The notes below the pieces were generated by a model. That model was not told the DNA's origin. It saw only the letters and a program-made list of their open reading frames with translations, and searched no databases. A program made the position numbers and the translations under genes. This document shows, piece by piece, positions 28,601 to 36,189 of a stretch of 64,000 nucleotides of DNA; position 1 is the first letter of the stretch, and every line of letters begins with the position of its first letter. Location: NCBI GenBank assembly GCA_039191605.1, contig JBCCXL010000021.1:1-64000 (forward strand), given 5' to 3'. The stretch comes from JBCCXL01 sp039191605 (GTDB taxonomy: Bacteria; Acidobacteriota; Thermoanaerobaculia; Multivoradales; JAHZIX01).

Positions 28601-30555
28601 GCCACCGCCGCCACCAGCCGGGGATCCAGCTCCGCGCTGCCGCTGGGGAGCTGCCCTGGAAGCTGCTCTGGGAGCTGCTCCCCGGCAGGCGATCCAGAAG
28701 TGGTCTCCGATTCGGCGGGCCCTGTAGCCTCCGAGGCGCTCCAGCGCCCTAACTCGCGAAGACTCGATTCGAGGTAGGCCTGCCGGCAGGCGGCTCGGCG
28801 CACCTTGCCGCTGGACGTGCGGGGAAGGGTTCCGGGGCGTAGGAAGACGATCTCGTGGAGTCGCAGGTCGTGATCCTGAGCCAGGGCTCGACGCAGCACC
28901 GCCGCCGCTTCCCGCCAATCCGCTCCCTTCACCGAGCGCCGCTCCACCTCCACCACCAGCACCGCGACCTCCTCCCGGCCGGACTCGCTCTCCACCGCGA
29001 AAGCCGCAGCTCCCCCGGGGGGGACCGCCGCCAGAGCCTCTTCGGCGCTGGCCTCCAGGTCGTGGGGATGGAGATTGCGGCCCCGCAGGATGATCAGGTC
29101 CTTGCGGCGGCCGGTGATGAAGAGCTGACCGTCGTCGACAAAGCCGAGGTCGCCGGTGCGCAGGAACGCAGCGTCGCTCCCGTCACCCTCCAGCCTGGCT
29201 CCGAAGGCCTCCTGGGTCGCCTCGGGACGGCGAAAATAGCCCGCCGCCACGCTCGGCCCCGAGACCCAGATCTCCCCCAGCCGGCCCGGCATCGCCGCAC
29301 GCCGGGTTTCCGGGTCGACGATCTCCACTCGGTGTCCCGAGGCACTCACGCCGCAGGCCACCAGGGCGCGGGCATCCGGCTCAGAGGCGACCACCCGACC
29401 CTGCTCCAGGGCCTCGACCTCGAAGCTCGAGACCCGCGGCCCCATGGTGGAGGCGGAAGCGGCACCGCCGCTGACAAAGAGGGTGGACTCCGCCAGGCCG
29501 TAGCAGGGAAAGGCCGCCGATGCCGTAAAGCCACTGTCGGCGAAGGCGGAGGCGAAGGCATCCAGGGTCTCCGCCCGTACCGGCTCCGCGCCGTTGAAGG
29601 CTAGGCGCCAGGCGGCGAGGTCCAGCTCGCCGCGGGCCGCTTCGGGGATCCGCTGCAGGCACAGCTCGTAGGCGAAGTTGGGGCCACCGGAGACGATGCC
29701 GTCGAAGTCCGACTCCCCCGAGGGGCGCTGCCCCTCGCGGTGAATCGCCTCGAGCCAGCGGGCCGGGCGCTTGAGGAAGGCCACCGGCGCCATCAGCACG
29801 CAGCGGGCGCCGCTGTAGAGGGGTTGCAGCACCCCGCCGATGAGCCCCATGTCGTGGTACACCGGCAGCCAGCTGACCACCACGGTGTTGGCGGTCATCG
29901 CGAAGGCGCGGCGAATCACCGCCTCGTTGGCCAACAGGTGACGATGCTGCACCTCCACGCCTTTCGGTAAGGAGGTCGAGCCGGAGGTGTATTGCAGGAA
30001 GGCGCGGGTGTCGGGAGTCGCAGCGAAGGGCTCGAAGTTATCTGAGGCCGGAACCAGGGATTCACTCACCAGCCAGCGCCCCCGCAGCTCCTCGGCCCCC
30101 TCCAGCTCCGCTACCCAGGGCTCGGCGCGGCGACGCAGCGAGGCGTCGCTGAGCACCACCGCCGGCCGAGCGTCGGCGACGATGGGCCGCAGGGTTTCCA
30201 GCCGGCGCCGGCTGGCGGGGGGATATGCCGGCACGGCGGTGACGCCGGCCAGCAGGCAACCGAGAAAGGCATCGATGAAGTCCAGCCCCGGCGCGAAGAG
30301 CAGGAGCGCCCGATCCCCCGGCTCTGCCACCTCCCGCAACGCCGCTGCCACCGCCGCCGCGCGGCGGTAGAGAGAGGCGAAGGTACGCCGCGGAACCGCA
30401 ATCTCCTCGCTTCCCGCCTCGCCGTCCGGCAGGAAGCGGTAGATCTCCGCATCTGGCGTCTCCTGCGCCCGCCGCTGGAGCAGCTCGCAGAAGCTCTGCA
30501 CCGATTCCAGCTCCTCCTCGCCCCAACGGGAGCGAAGGTGCGCCTCGCCAGACAT
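22660..30555 (-). CDS. NRPS with FAAL loading module: FAAL-ACP-C-A(monooxygenase, FkbM MT)-PCP
   Basis: The product has 2631 residues. A fatty acyl-AMP ligase (1-600; YTSGSTSLPKG) loads a fatty acid onto an ACP (Ser in LNAQGLDSLAA, about 674). The C domain (about 730-1200) has VHHLVADYRS. The A domain starts near 1250 (A3 YTSGSTGRPKG; A4 with D1483). A luciferase-like monooxygenase (about 1520-1890; WTPERHFHAFGGLYPNP) lies between A4 and A5 (NMYGPTET, 1982-1989). An FkbM methyltransferase (about 2150-2440; FDVGANIGLF) lies between A8 and A9/A10 (NGKIDR near 2497). The PCP has Ser2553 and the C-terminal tail is Arg-rich. My reading of the specificity residues is D-I-L-Q-L-G-M-I-W, close to known glycine codes. 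A4-A5 monooxygenase insertions are known from glycine modules such as myxothiazol MtaG. There is no thioesterase. Confidence 0.93.
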   Translation of the reverse strand: MSGEAHLRSRWGEEELESVQSFCELLQRRAQETPDAEIYRFLPDGEAGSEEIAVPRRTFASLYRRAAAVAAALREVAEPGDRALLLFAPGLDFIDAFLGCLLAGVTAVPAYPPASRRRLETLRPIVADARPAVVLSDASLRRRAEPWVAELEGAEELRGRWLVSESLVPASDNFEPFAATPDTRAFLQYTSGSTSLPKGVEVQHRHLLANEAVIRRAFAMTANTVVVSWLPVYHDMGLIGGVLQPLYSGARCVLMAPVAFLKRPARWLEAIHREGQRPSGESDFDGIVSGGPNFAYELCLQRIPEAARGELDLAAWRLAFNGAEPVRAETLDAFASAFADSGFTASAAFPCYGLAESTLFVSGGAASASTMGPRVSSFEVEALEQGRVVASEPDARALVACGVSASGHRVEIVDPETRRAAMPGRLGEIWVSGPSVAAGYFRRPEATQEAFGARLEGDGSDAAFLRTGDLGFVDDGQLFITGRRKDLIILRGRNLHPHDLEASAEEALAAVPPGGAAAFAVESESGREEVAVLVVEVERRSVKGADWREAAAVLRRALAQDHDLRLHEIVFLRPGTLPRTSSGKVRRAACRQAYLESSLRELGRWSASEATGPAESETTSGSPAGEQLPEQLPGQLPSGSAELDPRLVAAVAAALGISSDQLDPGASLNAQGLDSLAAVDVQHAVERLLHRRVELEPLLEGASLEDLVASVAAAPEVTTGLESLELKDDGSSHASEGQRALWFLERLAPEAAAYNLAAAAQLTGPLDASLLARALEEVVQRHEALRATFDPSPEAPELPRMTVHDHLAPEIVVSARPEGWVAARGGLSDGASEGLPAEALEELRREAFRPFDLAAGPLVRLQLWSAGSAASGSSGEAHLLLFVVHHLVADYRSLAVVLRDLESVYDRLSQAPSAEGSEASGDASSDTSSDTSPEAGYLAFTAWQRQWLRSEEAQRRRRAWHQRLGGPRAQGGPKRPLPVLQLPTDRPRPAVQSYRGDSVAVRPVGAAAAALRRRAAAHGATAFAGFAGAFALLLGRLAGQSEVFLGTPTAGRPLAAFDEVVGYFVNPVVLTAQDLLSTEHGFGAFLESFREVVEEALAGSHYPFPRLADELQPGRDASRSPLFQAMFLYQKGRAADRRELAALATGEAGESFPFAGCTWTSLALPRRPVQFDLALTLSETPHGLAGSLQYNADLYDAATAAALARRFERFLEIVVDSMDQPLAQLDLLFASEREQLLSTWNDSALRRRDLGAAAEELIHRQFAQRAAACPDRVAVVAGEGDEGNLRELNYRQLAARVAALAQRLRTAGAGPETPVALCLERSEHLPIAMLGILAAGAAYVPMDPSYPAQRLELMREDSGATLAVCDKARAGRLRRAGLRVEVVEEITAAIAAQEATNGAAGAGEISWPEDGGVDGRSLAYLIYTSGSTGRPKGTLLPHRAVTNFFAAMDRHLLDDPRIASDLSAAASLPNPGRWLAVTSMSFDISVLELLWTLARGFTVVVQETREQALRHRLGSAQPERPMEMSFFYFSADASSQKGSAGSPALSSTRASTRASTRASTRASTRTSTRASEGPYRLLLEGARFADQRGFSAVWTPERHFHAFGGLYPNPAVTGAAVATVTERVRIRAGSVVLPLHDPVRVAEEWSVVDNLSGGRVDLSVASGWQPADFVFAPQAYERRKEAMAENLEQLRALWRGESVAREAGAGGTTEVKILPPPVQRELPIWVTAAGSPETFRQAGSSGSNLLTHLLGQSVEELQEKVAIYRQARREAGFEGPGHVSLMLHTFVGDDHDQVRETVREPFRQYLATSFGLMRSLAPGQDLESMTEDDLDLLLDRAFDRYFETSGLFGTPARCLDLIDRLKAADVDEIACLIDFGVDTDEVLDSLELLDLVRRAANRPAQPGGGELAPAMLAHGITHFQCTPSLARALTAESAAPQALAGLRRLLVGGEALPTGLAQQLLEGLETPDREAPTEESSGRLLNMYGPTETTIWSSTHEVAVAEESEGGVVSLGYPLANNRLYVVNPEGVDPGLGLRPATLPGELVIAGEGVARGYWKRPALTADRFRPDPFAAPADPGARLYRTGDLGRHRGEGALEFLGRIDHQVKIRGHRIELGEIESRLEAHEGVRQAVVMAREDTPGDQRLVAYVVPEGGPPGLAVPPGHRVDSVLEGHQRYLLPGGFPVAQLSSPQTMEIHREVFEEEVYLRHGIVLPDDAVVFDVGANIGLFSLFVVSQCRSPRVFSFEPIPETFAVLSANLELYAGGESASGETPRVRAQALGVGESEQVARFTFYPQMAGLSGRYSEEDRATTRSIIETWLRSTGASVGRDEDDRQRQLDDLVEEYLQSRTYDCPVRPLSALIRESGVEHIDLLKVDVEGGELQVLDGLQEEDWNRVRQVALEVHSKPLLEEVRRRLKARGFVVAEDEFIAVEERVDAVYMVYGRHPDRVATLDADAESRRSTAVSEEALRSWVKGTLPQAMVPATVVSLPTLPLTPNGKIDRRALPAPQQGRSTRRPFAAPESELEQRIATVWRETLRLERVGVDDNFFETGGNSLLLVTAQSKLQEAVGQEITLVDLMRHPTVRSLAQYLGRGDAAAAGQKRAADRGRSQREAMARRRQRRGARPSRTGGRR
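25847..25918 (-). repeat. Six 12-bp tandem repeats inside the NRPS monooxygenase domain
   Basis: Six imperfect 12-bp units (GCCCGGGTAGAG type on the plus strand) encode a Ser-Thr-Arg-Ala tetrapeptide repeat. It lies in a loop near the start of the luciferase-like monooxygenase domain. Such an in-frame array can expand or shrink by replication slippage without breaking the frame. Confidence 0.9.
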
Positions 30556-30558
30556 CCC

Positions 30559-31653
30559 TCAGCTCCCCCCGTCGCGACGCCAGGGCTGGGGCAAGAAGCC
30601 TTCCACCACCGTTCCGCGCCCCGATTGCCGGGCACTCTCGAAGACCCGCTGGGCCAGGGCGAGATCCAGCACTCCGAGACCGAAGGGGGAATACACCGTC
30701 ACCGCCGAAGGGTCCTTCTTAGCCGGTGCCCGGCCATGGAGCACATCGCCGATCTCAGCGCGCACAAAGCGAGTGTGCCCCACCTGCTGGGAGGCCAGGT
30801 GGACGGAGGTCGCCGCGCGGTTGACGTGATCCAGATCATCCACCACGTTGTCTGCGCTCAGTACCGCCTCGGCGGTGAGGTCCCGCAGGGAAATGTGCAG
30901 CAGCACCGCTCCCGGAGGGCACGAGGAGAGATCCGATAGATGCGGATCGATGGCGGTGGTTGCAAAGCTCACCAGCGGCGAGCTTGCCAGCAGCCCCGGC
31001 AGCGCGGAAGGCTCCGCCGGGGCCGGCTCCTCCACCACGACGTCGGGCCAGATCTCCTGCACCCGCCGGCGAAATTGCTCGGCGTGGTCGGCAGAGAGGT
31101 CGAAGGGCTTGACGGTGAGCCCCTGGGGCCACACCGCCCGCAGGAAACGCAGGATCTCCAGCTGGATCACTCCGCACCCCACCAGGGCCACCCGCTCCGG
31201 CTGCCCGGCATAGAGCTCCCGGGCCGCCAGCGCGGCGCTGGCGGCGGTGCGGCGGGCGGAGATGATCGAACCTTCGATCATCGCCACCGGCTGACCGGTG
31301 CTGCGGCGATTGAGGATCACCGCCGCCGAGGCCCGGTCCAGCCCGCGCTCCACGTTGCCGGGAACGCTGGCGATCCACTTCATCCCGGCACTCTCGAAGG
31401 GAGCTCCTAGATAGGCCGGCAGACCGATGATCCGATCCCGCGGCGAGTCCGGGAAGCGGAGAAAGATCGAATGAGGCAAAGAGCTATGACCGTCGGCATG
31501 GGCCTTGTAGGCGTCCGCCACGGCTTCCAGCACCAGGTCTTCGTGGCCATCGAGAACCGCCAGTACGTCACCGGCTCCCAGGATACGGAGGGGCTCGCCC
31601 CCCTCCGCCACATTCAACTCAGCACTTCCGTCGGTTCGGGGGTGGTCAACCAT
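30559..31653 (-). CDS. sbnB: 2,3-diaminopropionate biosynthesis protein SbnB (ornithine-cyclodeaminase-like dehydrogenase)
   Basis: The product has 364 residues. The family pattern FLRFPDSPRDRIIGLPAYLG, then AGMKWIASVPGN and GLDRASAAVILN, followed by a Rossmann segment (VALVGCGVIQLEILRFL), matches SbnB rather than a true ornithine cyclodeaminase. In staphyloferrin B biosynthesis SbnB oxidises N-(1-amino-1-carboxy-2-ethyl)glutamate with NAD to give L-2,3-diaminopropionate and 2-oxoglutarate. Its start overlaps the 3' end of sbnA by 40 bp, and it stops 3 bp before the NRPS start, so the three genes form a tight operon. It should supply L-Dap to the cluster. Confidence 0.92.
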   Translation of the reverse strand: MVDHPRTDGSAELNVAEGGEPLRILGAGDVLAVLDGHEDLVLEAVADAYKAHADGHSSLPHSIFLRFPDSPRDRIIGLPAYLGAPFESAGMKWIASVPGNVERGLDRASAAVILNRRSTGQPVAMIEGSIISARRTAASAALAARELYAGQPERVALVGCGVIQLEILRFLRAVWPQGLTVKPFDLSADHAEQFRRRVQEIWPDVVVEEPAPAEPSALPGLLASSPLVSFATTAIDPHLSDLSSCPPGAVLLHISLRDLTAEAVLSADNVVDDLDHVNRAATSVHLASQQVGHTRFVRAEIGDVLHGRAPAKKDPSAVTVYSPFGLGVLDLALAQRVFESARQSGRGTVVEGFLPQPWRRDGGS

Positions 31654-32654
31654 GGGCTCAGATCCCTTTCCAAATCATCCCAGGTGGCCGGCAGCGGCTC
31701 AGAAAGGCCGGCCACCCAATCATCGTCGTACACCGTGTCGAGATAGCGCTCACCACGGTCGGCAAAAATCAACGCACAACGGGATCCCTCAGGCAGATCG
31801 TGGCGCAGGCGATGAAGCGCGGCGAACACGCCGCCGCTGGAGCCTCCCACCAACAGACCCTCCTGACGAACCAACCAATGACATCCGAAGACACAATCCA
31901 CGTCCCTCACCCACTGGCAGGGGCCGAGGAGATGGTCCGGGCGCAGCGGCGGCTCAATGCCGGCACCGATACCTGGAATGCTGCGCTCTCCAGGACGCTG
32001 GGAGAAGATGCGGCTTCCGTGGGCATCCACCGGAATCACCTGGGTGCCTAGCCCCTGCTCCCGCACGAAGTCAGTGCAGCCCCGCAGCGTGCCGCAGGTG
32101 CTGGTGGCCACCAGCAGGCAGTCCACCCGGCCATCCATCGCCTCGAAGACCTCCTGCACCGTGTTCTGGTAGTGCGAGGCCGAGTTCGCGGGATTGCCGT
32201 ATTGGTTCGGCCAAAGCGCTCCAGGATGCTGCTGCAGCAGCTCCTGCACCCGCTTGAGCCTCGCCTGCAGCAGCTCTCCGCTTTCCGGATCCGGCTCGGT
32301 GACCAACGAGACTTCCGCCCCGTAGGCCCGCAGAATGCGAATGTTCTGGGCGGTGGTCTTGCTGTCCACCACGCAGATGAAGTGAAGGCCCATCACGGCA
32401 CAGACCTGCGCCAGGCCGATGCCCATGTTGCCGGAGCTGGATTCGACGATCACCGAACCCGGCCCGATGCGCCCCTCCCGCCACGCCTCCTGAATCATCG
32501 CCAGCGCTGGGCGATCCTTGGCACTACCGCCAGGATTGAGAGCTTCCAGCTTGGCCCTCACATCGAGGTGCCGCAGCGATTCTGTTCGCTCCAGGGAAAT
32601 CAGCGGGGTCTGCCCCACCGCTGACAAGACGCCAGTCGTAGCCATCTGTGCCAC
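31614..32654 (-). CDS. sbnA: 2,3-diaminopropionate biosynthesis protein SbnA (PLP-dependent, cysteine-synthase fold)
   Basis: The product has 346 residues. GTG 32654 is preferred because AGGAGG lies 10 nt upstream; an ATG at 32645 is the alternative. The PLP Lys is in NPGGSAKDRPAL, SSSGNMGIGLA binds substrate, and GGSSGG lies near the C-terminus. The long C-terminal part and the partnership with sbnB distinguish it from CysK. SbnA condenses O-phospho-L-serine with L-glutamate to form the SbnB substrate. It is the first gene of the biosynthetic operon, so its upstream region should hold the operon promoter. Confidence 0.92.
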   Translation of the reverse strand: MAQMATTGVLSAVGQTPLISLERTESLRHLDVRAKLEALNPGGSAKDRPALAMIQEAWREGRIGPGSVIVESSSGNMGIGLAQVCAVMGLHFICVVDSKTTAQNIRILRAYGAEVSLVTEPDPESGELLQARLKRVQELLQQHPGALWPNQYGNPANSASHYQNTVQEVFEAMDGRVDCLLVATSTCGTLRGCTDFVREQGLGTQVIPVDAHGSRIFSQRPGERSIPGIGAGIEPPLRPDHLLGPCQWVRDVDCVFGCHWLVRQEGLLVGGSSGGVFAALHRLRHDLPEGSRCALIFADRGERYLDTVYDDDWVAGLSEPLPATWDDLERDLSPWLTTPEPTEVLS

Positions 32655-33050
32655 CGTGATCGCACCTCCTGGTACTGATACACGGCCTACGAAACGGAAA
32701 GTTTCCTAAGCCGTTCAAATCAAGCGAACCCAAAGTACGAAAATGCCGGACGACAACGGGAGGAAGCGCGTTCAGGTCAGGGTGTCACCTGGGCCCTCGT
32801 CGGGGCCGAAAAACTTTCGACCGTCGCGCGAGGAGCGCAATTACAGCTTGCGATCCGATCCGTCGCCACCAGAAGGCAGCACAAGAAAAACTCTCCGTTT
32901 CCGAAGATCACCCTAAAATCGTAGCATCAGACAAGAAAGAAAGAAAAGGCAATGATGTTGCGAAAAAAAAGAAAGTCCATAATACCAAAGCACCGATTTC
33001 CCCGGTTTAGACAGAACTAGACGCCGGTAGCCTCTCCCCTGGCGGCCACG
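32655..33050 (-). promoter_or_regulatory. Upstream region of the biosynthetic operon
   Basis: This stretch has no gene and is the most AT-rich part of the neighbourhood, especially 32880-33000. It is the only intergenic gap upstream of sbnA, so the operon promoter is expected here. I could not assign a confident -35/-10 pair. Confidence 0.45.
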
Positions 33051-33092
33051 AAAAAGCGGCTGCGGTATCCCCTCGAGGACCACCACAGCCGC
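33051..33092 (-). terminator. Intrinsic terminator of the S9 peptidase gene
   Basis: Read on the minus strand, GCGGCTG (33092-33086) and CAGCCGC (33062-33056) form a stem followed directly by TTTTT (33055-33051). It lies 28 bp past the stop codon of the S9 peptidase and separates that gene from the biosynthetic operon. Confidence 0.85.
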
Positions 33093-33119
33093 GCTCTCTT
33101 TCGCACCTGTCGCGAGGTC

Positions 33120-35243
33120 TTATTCGGCCTCGCTCTCCTCCGCCGCAAGGAAGCGGTGGAGCCAGTCACGACACTCGCCATACCAATGGATCGAGTTGTG
33201 ACGCTTCAGGATCCAGTGATTCTCGTCCGGGTAGTAAACCAGACGGCTCTCTACGCCGCGATTCTGTAGCGTATTGAAGAGCTCGATGCCGTGGTTCACC
33301 GGCACTCGATAATCTTTCTGACCGTGGATCACCAAAGTGGGGGTCTCGAAGTTCCCCGCTCCGGTGTGGGGTGAGTAGAGGCGGTAATTCTCCGGGTTCT
33401 CCCAATGCTCGCCGTGGCGACGCTTGCCGGCACCGTAGTCGGCGCCGTATTGGGTGAAGGAGTTGTACACCGCCGCGTGGGCGATCAACGCCTGGTAGGG
33501 ATGTTCCCGCCCGAGGATCACCGAGGTCAGATAACCACCGTAGCTGCCGCCACCGGCGGCCATGCGATCGGCGTCGATCCAAGACTTACTCGCCAGCCAA
33601 TCCGTCGCCTTCAGGACGTCCTCGTAGGGCATGTCCGATCGGTTGGGATTGATCGAGTCGGCGAAGTCCTGACCGAAGCCGGAAGAGCCGTGGAAATTAG
33701 GCCAGGCGGTGACGTAGCCCCAGGAGGAGAAGAGCTGCGCGTTCCAGCGGAAGTGGAAGGAATCCGTGATCCCGTTGTGGGGACCGCCGTGGATCAGCAG
33801 GTAGAGCGGCCAGGCCTTGCCGGCCTCCTTGTCGAAGCCGGGAGGATAGTTGACCCACATCTGGATCTCGTCTCCCGCCGCGCCGGTGTAGGTCACGCTC
33901 TCGTAGGTGCCGAAGTCCACCGTCGCCAGCACTTCATCGTTGAAGGTGGACAGCTTGGTGACCTCGCCATCGCCGTCGAGGCGCACCAGGGTCGGCGGCT
34001 GCACGAAGCTCTGCTGCAGCGCTACCAGGGTCGGCTTCTCGCCACCGTCGCGGGCCACCGCGAGGGAAGAGAAGCTGGTGCCCTCAGTGAGCGCCACGGG
34101 GGCAGAGCCGTCCGCCGGAATGCGGTAGGCCCGGTTGTTGCCGGCGTCGTCCACCGTGCCGTAGAGAGCGGTGCTATCCGGCGCCCAGGCCTGGGGCGCA
34201 AGGGAGCGATCCCAGTCGTCGTGGATCACCCGGTTGCCGCCCTCGCCGCGGTCGTGGAGCACCAGCCGCACCCGATCGGCGTAGAAGCCGTTGATCACCT
34301 GACGTCCGAAGGCCAGCCACTTACCGTCGGGGCTGTAGAGGGGGCCGTCGTCCTGGCCGGAGTTGTCGGTGGTGATGTTCTTCGCCTCGCCGCCGGCGGT
34401 GGGGATGACGAAGATGTCGTAGTCGGGATCGACGCCGTCGTTCTTGGAATCCGCGGAGAAAGCGATCTCCGCACCGTCCGGCGAGACGTCGTAGGAGGAC
34501 TCGTCGGTTCCGGCCCGGGACAGCTGGTAGCCGGTGCCCAGAGTCACCGCCGCGGGCTCACCGCCCTCGCGGGAAACGACGTAGAGGTGAGCTTCCCGCT
34601 CGTCGATCCAGTGGTCCCACCAGCGGATGGGAACGATCTCCCAGGTCTGGGCGCTGACCTTCGAATCCTTGCGCTCCTTCAGCTTCTCTTTGGCCTCTTC
34701 CCAAGAGAGCTCCGGCCATACCCGGGAGGAGAGCAGGAGGCGGGTGGAATCCCCGAACCACTTGTAGGAATCGACTCCGGTGGGGATCTCGGTGATGCGC
34801 TCGGCCTCACCGCCATCCGTCGGCAGCAGGTAGAGCTGAGGCGCGTCGTCCCCGTCCCGCTTCGCCTGGAAGGCGATCCAGCGGCCGTCGGGGCTCACCT
34901 TCGGCGAATTGTCCCGCGCGGCGTTTGTGGTGAGGCGACGGGCAGTGCCGTCTTCCGTCGACACCCGCCAGAGATCCGTCTTAGCGTCTCCGCTCTCGCG
35001 CTCGTAGCGGGTCACCGGGAGCACCGCCCAGCTGCCGTCCGGCGCCAAATCCGCACCGCCGAGGCGCGCCAGTTCCCACAGGGTCTCCGGGTTCAGCGCG
35101 ACCTTCGCGTCGTCGCTCTCCCCGCCGTCCGCTACCGCGGGGCTCACCGCACCCGGCATCATGAGTCCACTCCACACCACAGCGAGGGCCACCAGCCACC
35201 GCTGCACCGCCCGACGGCGGGTTTGTATCGTCCAATCGAACAT
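33120..35243 (-). CDS. Secreted S9-family peptidase (prolyl oligopeptidase / dipeptidyl peptidase type)
   Basis: ATG 35243 is chosen over upstream starts because AGGAG lies 8 nt before it and a signal peptide follows (RWLVALAVVWSGLMMPGAVSPAVA). The 707-residue product has N-terminal beta-propeller repeats with the TolB-like pattern SPDGRWIAF. The C-terminal alpha/beta hydrolase has its catalytic triad visible: S567 in GGGSYGGYLT, D644 in HGQKDYRVP and H676 in DENHWILK. It probably degrades short peptides in the periplasm. It carries its own terminator and is not obviously tied to the neighbouring biosynthetic cluster. Confidence 0.93.
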   Translation of the reverse strand: MFDWTIQTRRRAVQRWLVALAVVWSGLMMPGAVSPAVADGGESDDAKVALNPETLWELARLGGADLAPDGSWAVLPVTRYERESGDAKTDLWRVSTEDGTARRLTTNAARDNSPKVSPDGRWIAFQAKRDGDDAPQLYLLPTDGGEAERITEIPTGVDSYKWFGDSTRLLLSSRVWPELSWEEAKEKLKERKDSKVSAQTWEIVPIRWWDHWIDEREAHLYVVSREGGEPAAVTLGTGYQLSRAGTDESSYDVSPDGAEIAFSADSKNDGVDPDYDIFVIPTAGGEAKNITTDNSGQDDGPLYSPDGKWLAFGRQVINGFYADRVRLVLHDRGEGGNRVIHDDWDRSLAPQAWAPDSTALYGTVDDAGNNRAYRIPADGSAPVALTEGTSFSSLAVARDGGEKPTLVALQQSFVQPPTLVRLDGDGEVTKLSTFNDEVLATVDFGTYESVTYTGAAGDEIQMWVNYPPGFDKEAGKAWPLYLLIHGGPHNGITDSFHFRWNAQLFSSWGYVTAWPNFHGSSGFGQDFADSINPNRSDMPYEDVLKATDWLASKSWIDADRMAAGGGSYGGYLTSVILGREHPYQALIAHAAVYNSFTQYGADYGAGKRRHGEHWENPENYRLYSPHTGAGNFETPTLVIHGQKDYRVPVNHGIELFNTLQNRGVESRLVYYPDENHWILKRHNSIHWYGECRDWLHRFLAAEESEAE

Positions 35244-35468
35244 CCGTGCATCTCCTGCATGGTCTAAGGGCCGAACCTCCCAAAGCCACGAAACGGCGTG
35301 GCCTTTGGTCAACGATCCCCTCGATTCTTCCTCCAGGAGCACTGTCGAACAGCACGACCGCCAGGGCATCAAAGGGGGTGTTTGGAATACGGTTTAGAGC
35401 GCCGGGAGCTCCGAGGGCTCAATCCCTCAGCCAGCGCTTGCGGAGATGCTACCAGAGCTGCGGAGGCT

Positions 35469-36188
35469 CTACCTCACTCCTTCTTCTTTCTTCTCCCTGC
35501 GGGGCTCTTCGCGCTGCCGCAGCAAGGCCTCCAGGGTCTTCTCTAGCGCCGCTCCCTGAAGATCTCGCGCCACCCAGCGGCCGCAGGAATCCACCACGAT
35601 CGTCGCCGGCACCGCCTCGACCTGGAAGCGCTTCACCACCGGGCTGCCCCAGGGGCGCAGCGGGTGCACCTGCGGCCAGCGAAGATCGTTGCGGCGCAGG
35701 AAGGAGAGCAAATCGCGCCTCGGCAGCTCGTCCAGCGCGATCCCCAAGAGCACGAAGGGCGCCTCCTCCCCGTCTTGCTGCGTCACGGTCCCCTCTTGCC
35801 GGGCCTCTGCCTCGGCTTTGGCAATGAAGCCCGAGGGGCCCTGGAAACGCTGATGGAGGGCCTGGAGATGGGGCATCTGAGCGAGGCAGGGAGCACACCA
35901 GGTCGCCCAGAAGTCGATCAGCACCACCTTCCCCAGCAGCTCCTCCGCCCCCCAGCGGTGACCCGCGAGATCCTCCAGCTCCAGCTCCGCCCACACCCCG
36001 CGGCCGGAACATCGGGATTCCGTCGTCGCCGCGGAGGCCGGAATCGAGGCGAGCTGCAGGACGAGAAAAGCGAGGGCAGCCGCAGAAGCCAGGAATGTAC
36101 GGAACCGTGCCGGCCCGCGCCCCACCGCCGCCGGAAGACGGCGCGCTGCCGCATCTTCGCGTCGCAAGGGAGAAAACACCACGACCAC
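35469..36188 (-). CDS. TlpA-like periplasmic thioredoxin
   Basis: The product has 239 residues, with a GTG start 1 bp after the stop of the TonB receptor gene. An N-terminal hydrophobic segment (about 31-53) serves as signal peptide or anchor. The thioredoxin fold carries W97-C98-A-P-C101, and the cis-Pro region is AVPATIVVD. Compared with short TlpA proteins it has an extra stretch between the active site and the second half of the fold (about 120-145). The tight coupling to a receptor that has a CxxC in its plug suggests it reduces that receptor or handles its ligand; this is an inference. Confidence 0.87.
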   Translation of the reverse strand: MVVVFSPLRREDAAARRLPAAVGRGPARFRTFLASAAALAFLVLQLASIPASAATTESRCSGRGVWAELELEDLAGHRWGAEELLGKVVLIDFWATWCAPCLAQMPHLQALHQRFQGPSGFIAKAEAEARQEGTVTQQDGEEAPFVLLGIALDELPRRDLLSFLRRNDLRWPQVHPLRPWGSPVVKRFQVEAVPATIVVDSCGRWVARDLQGAALEKTLEALLRQREEPRREKKEEGVR

Positions 36189-36189
36189 C

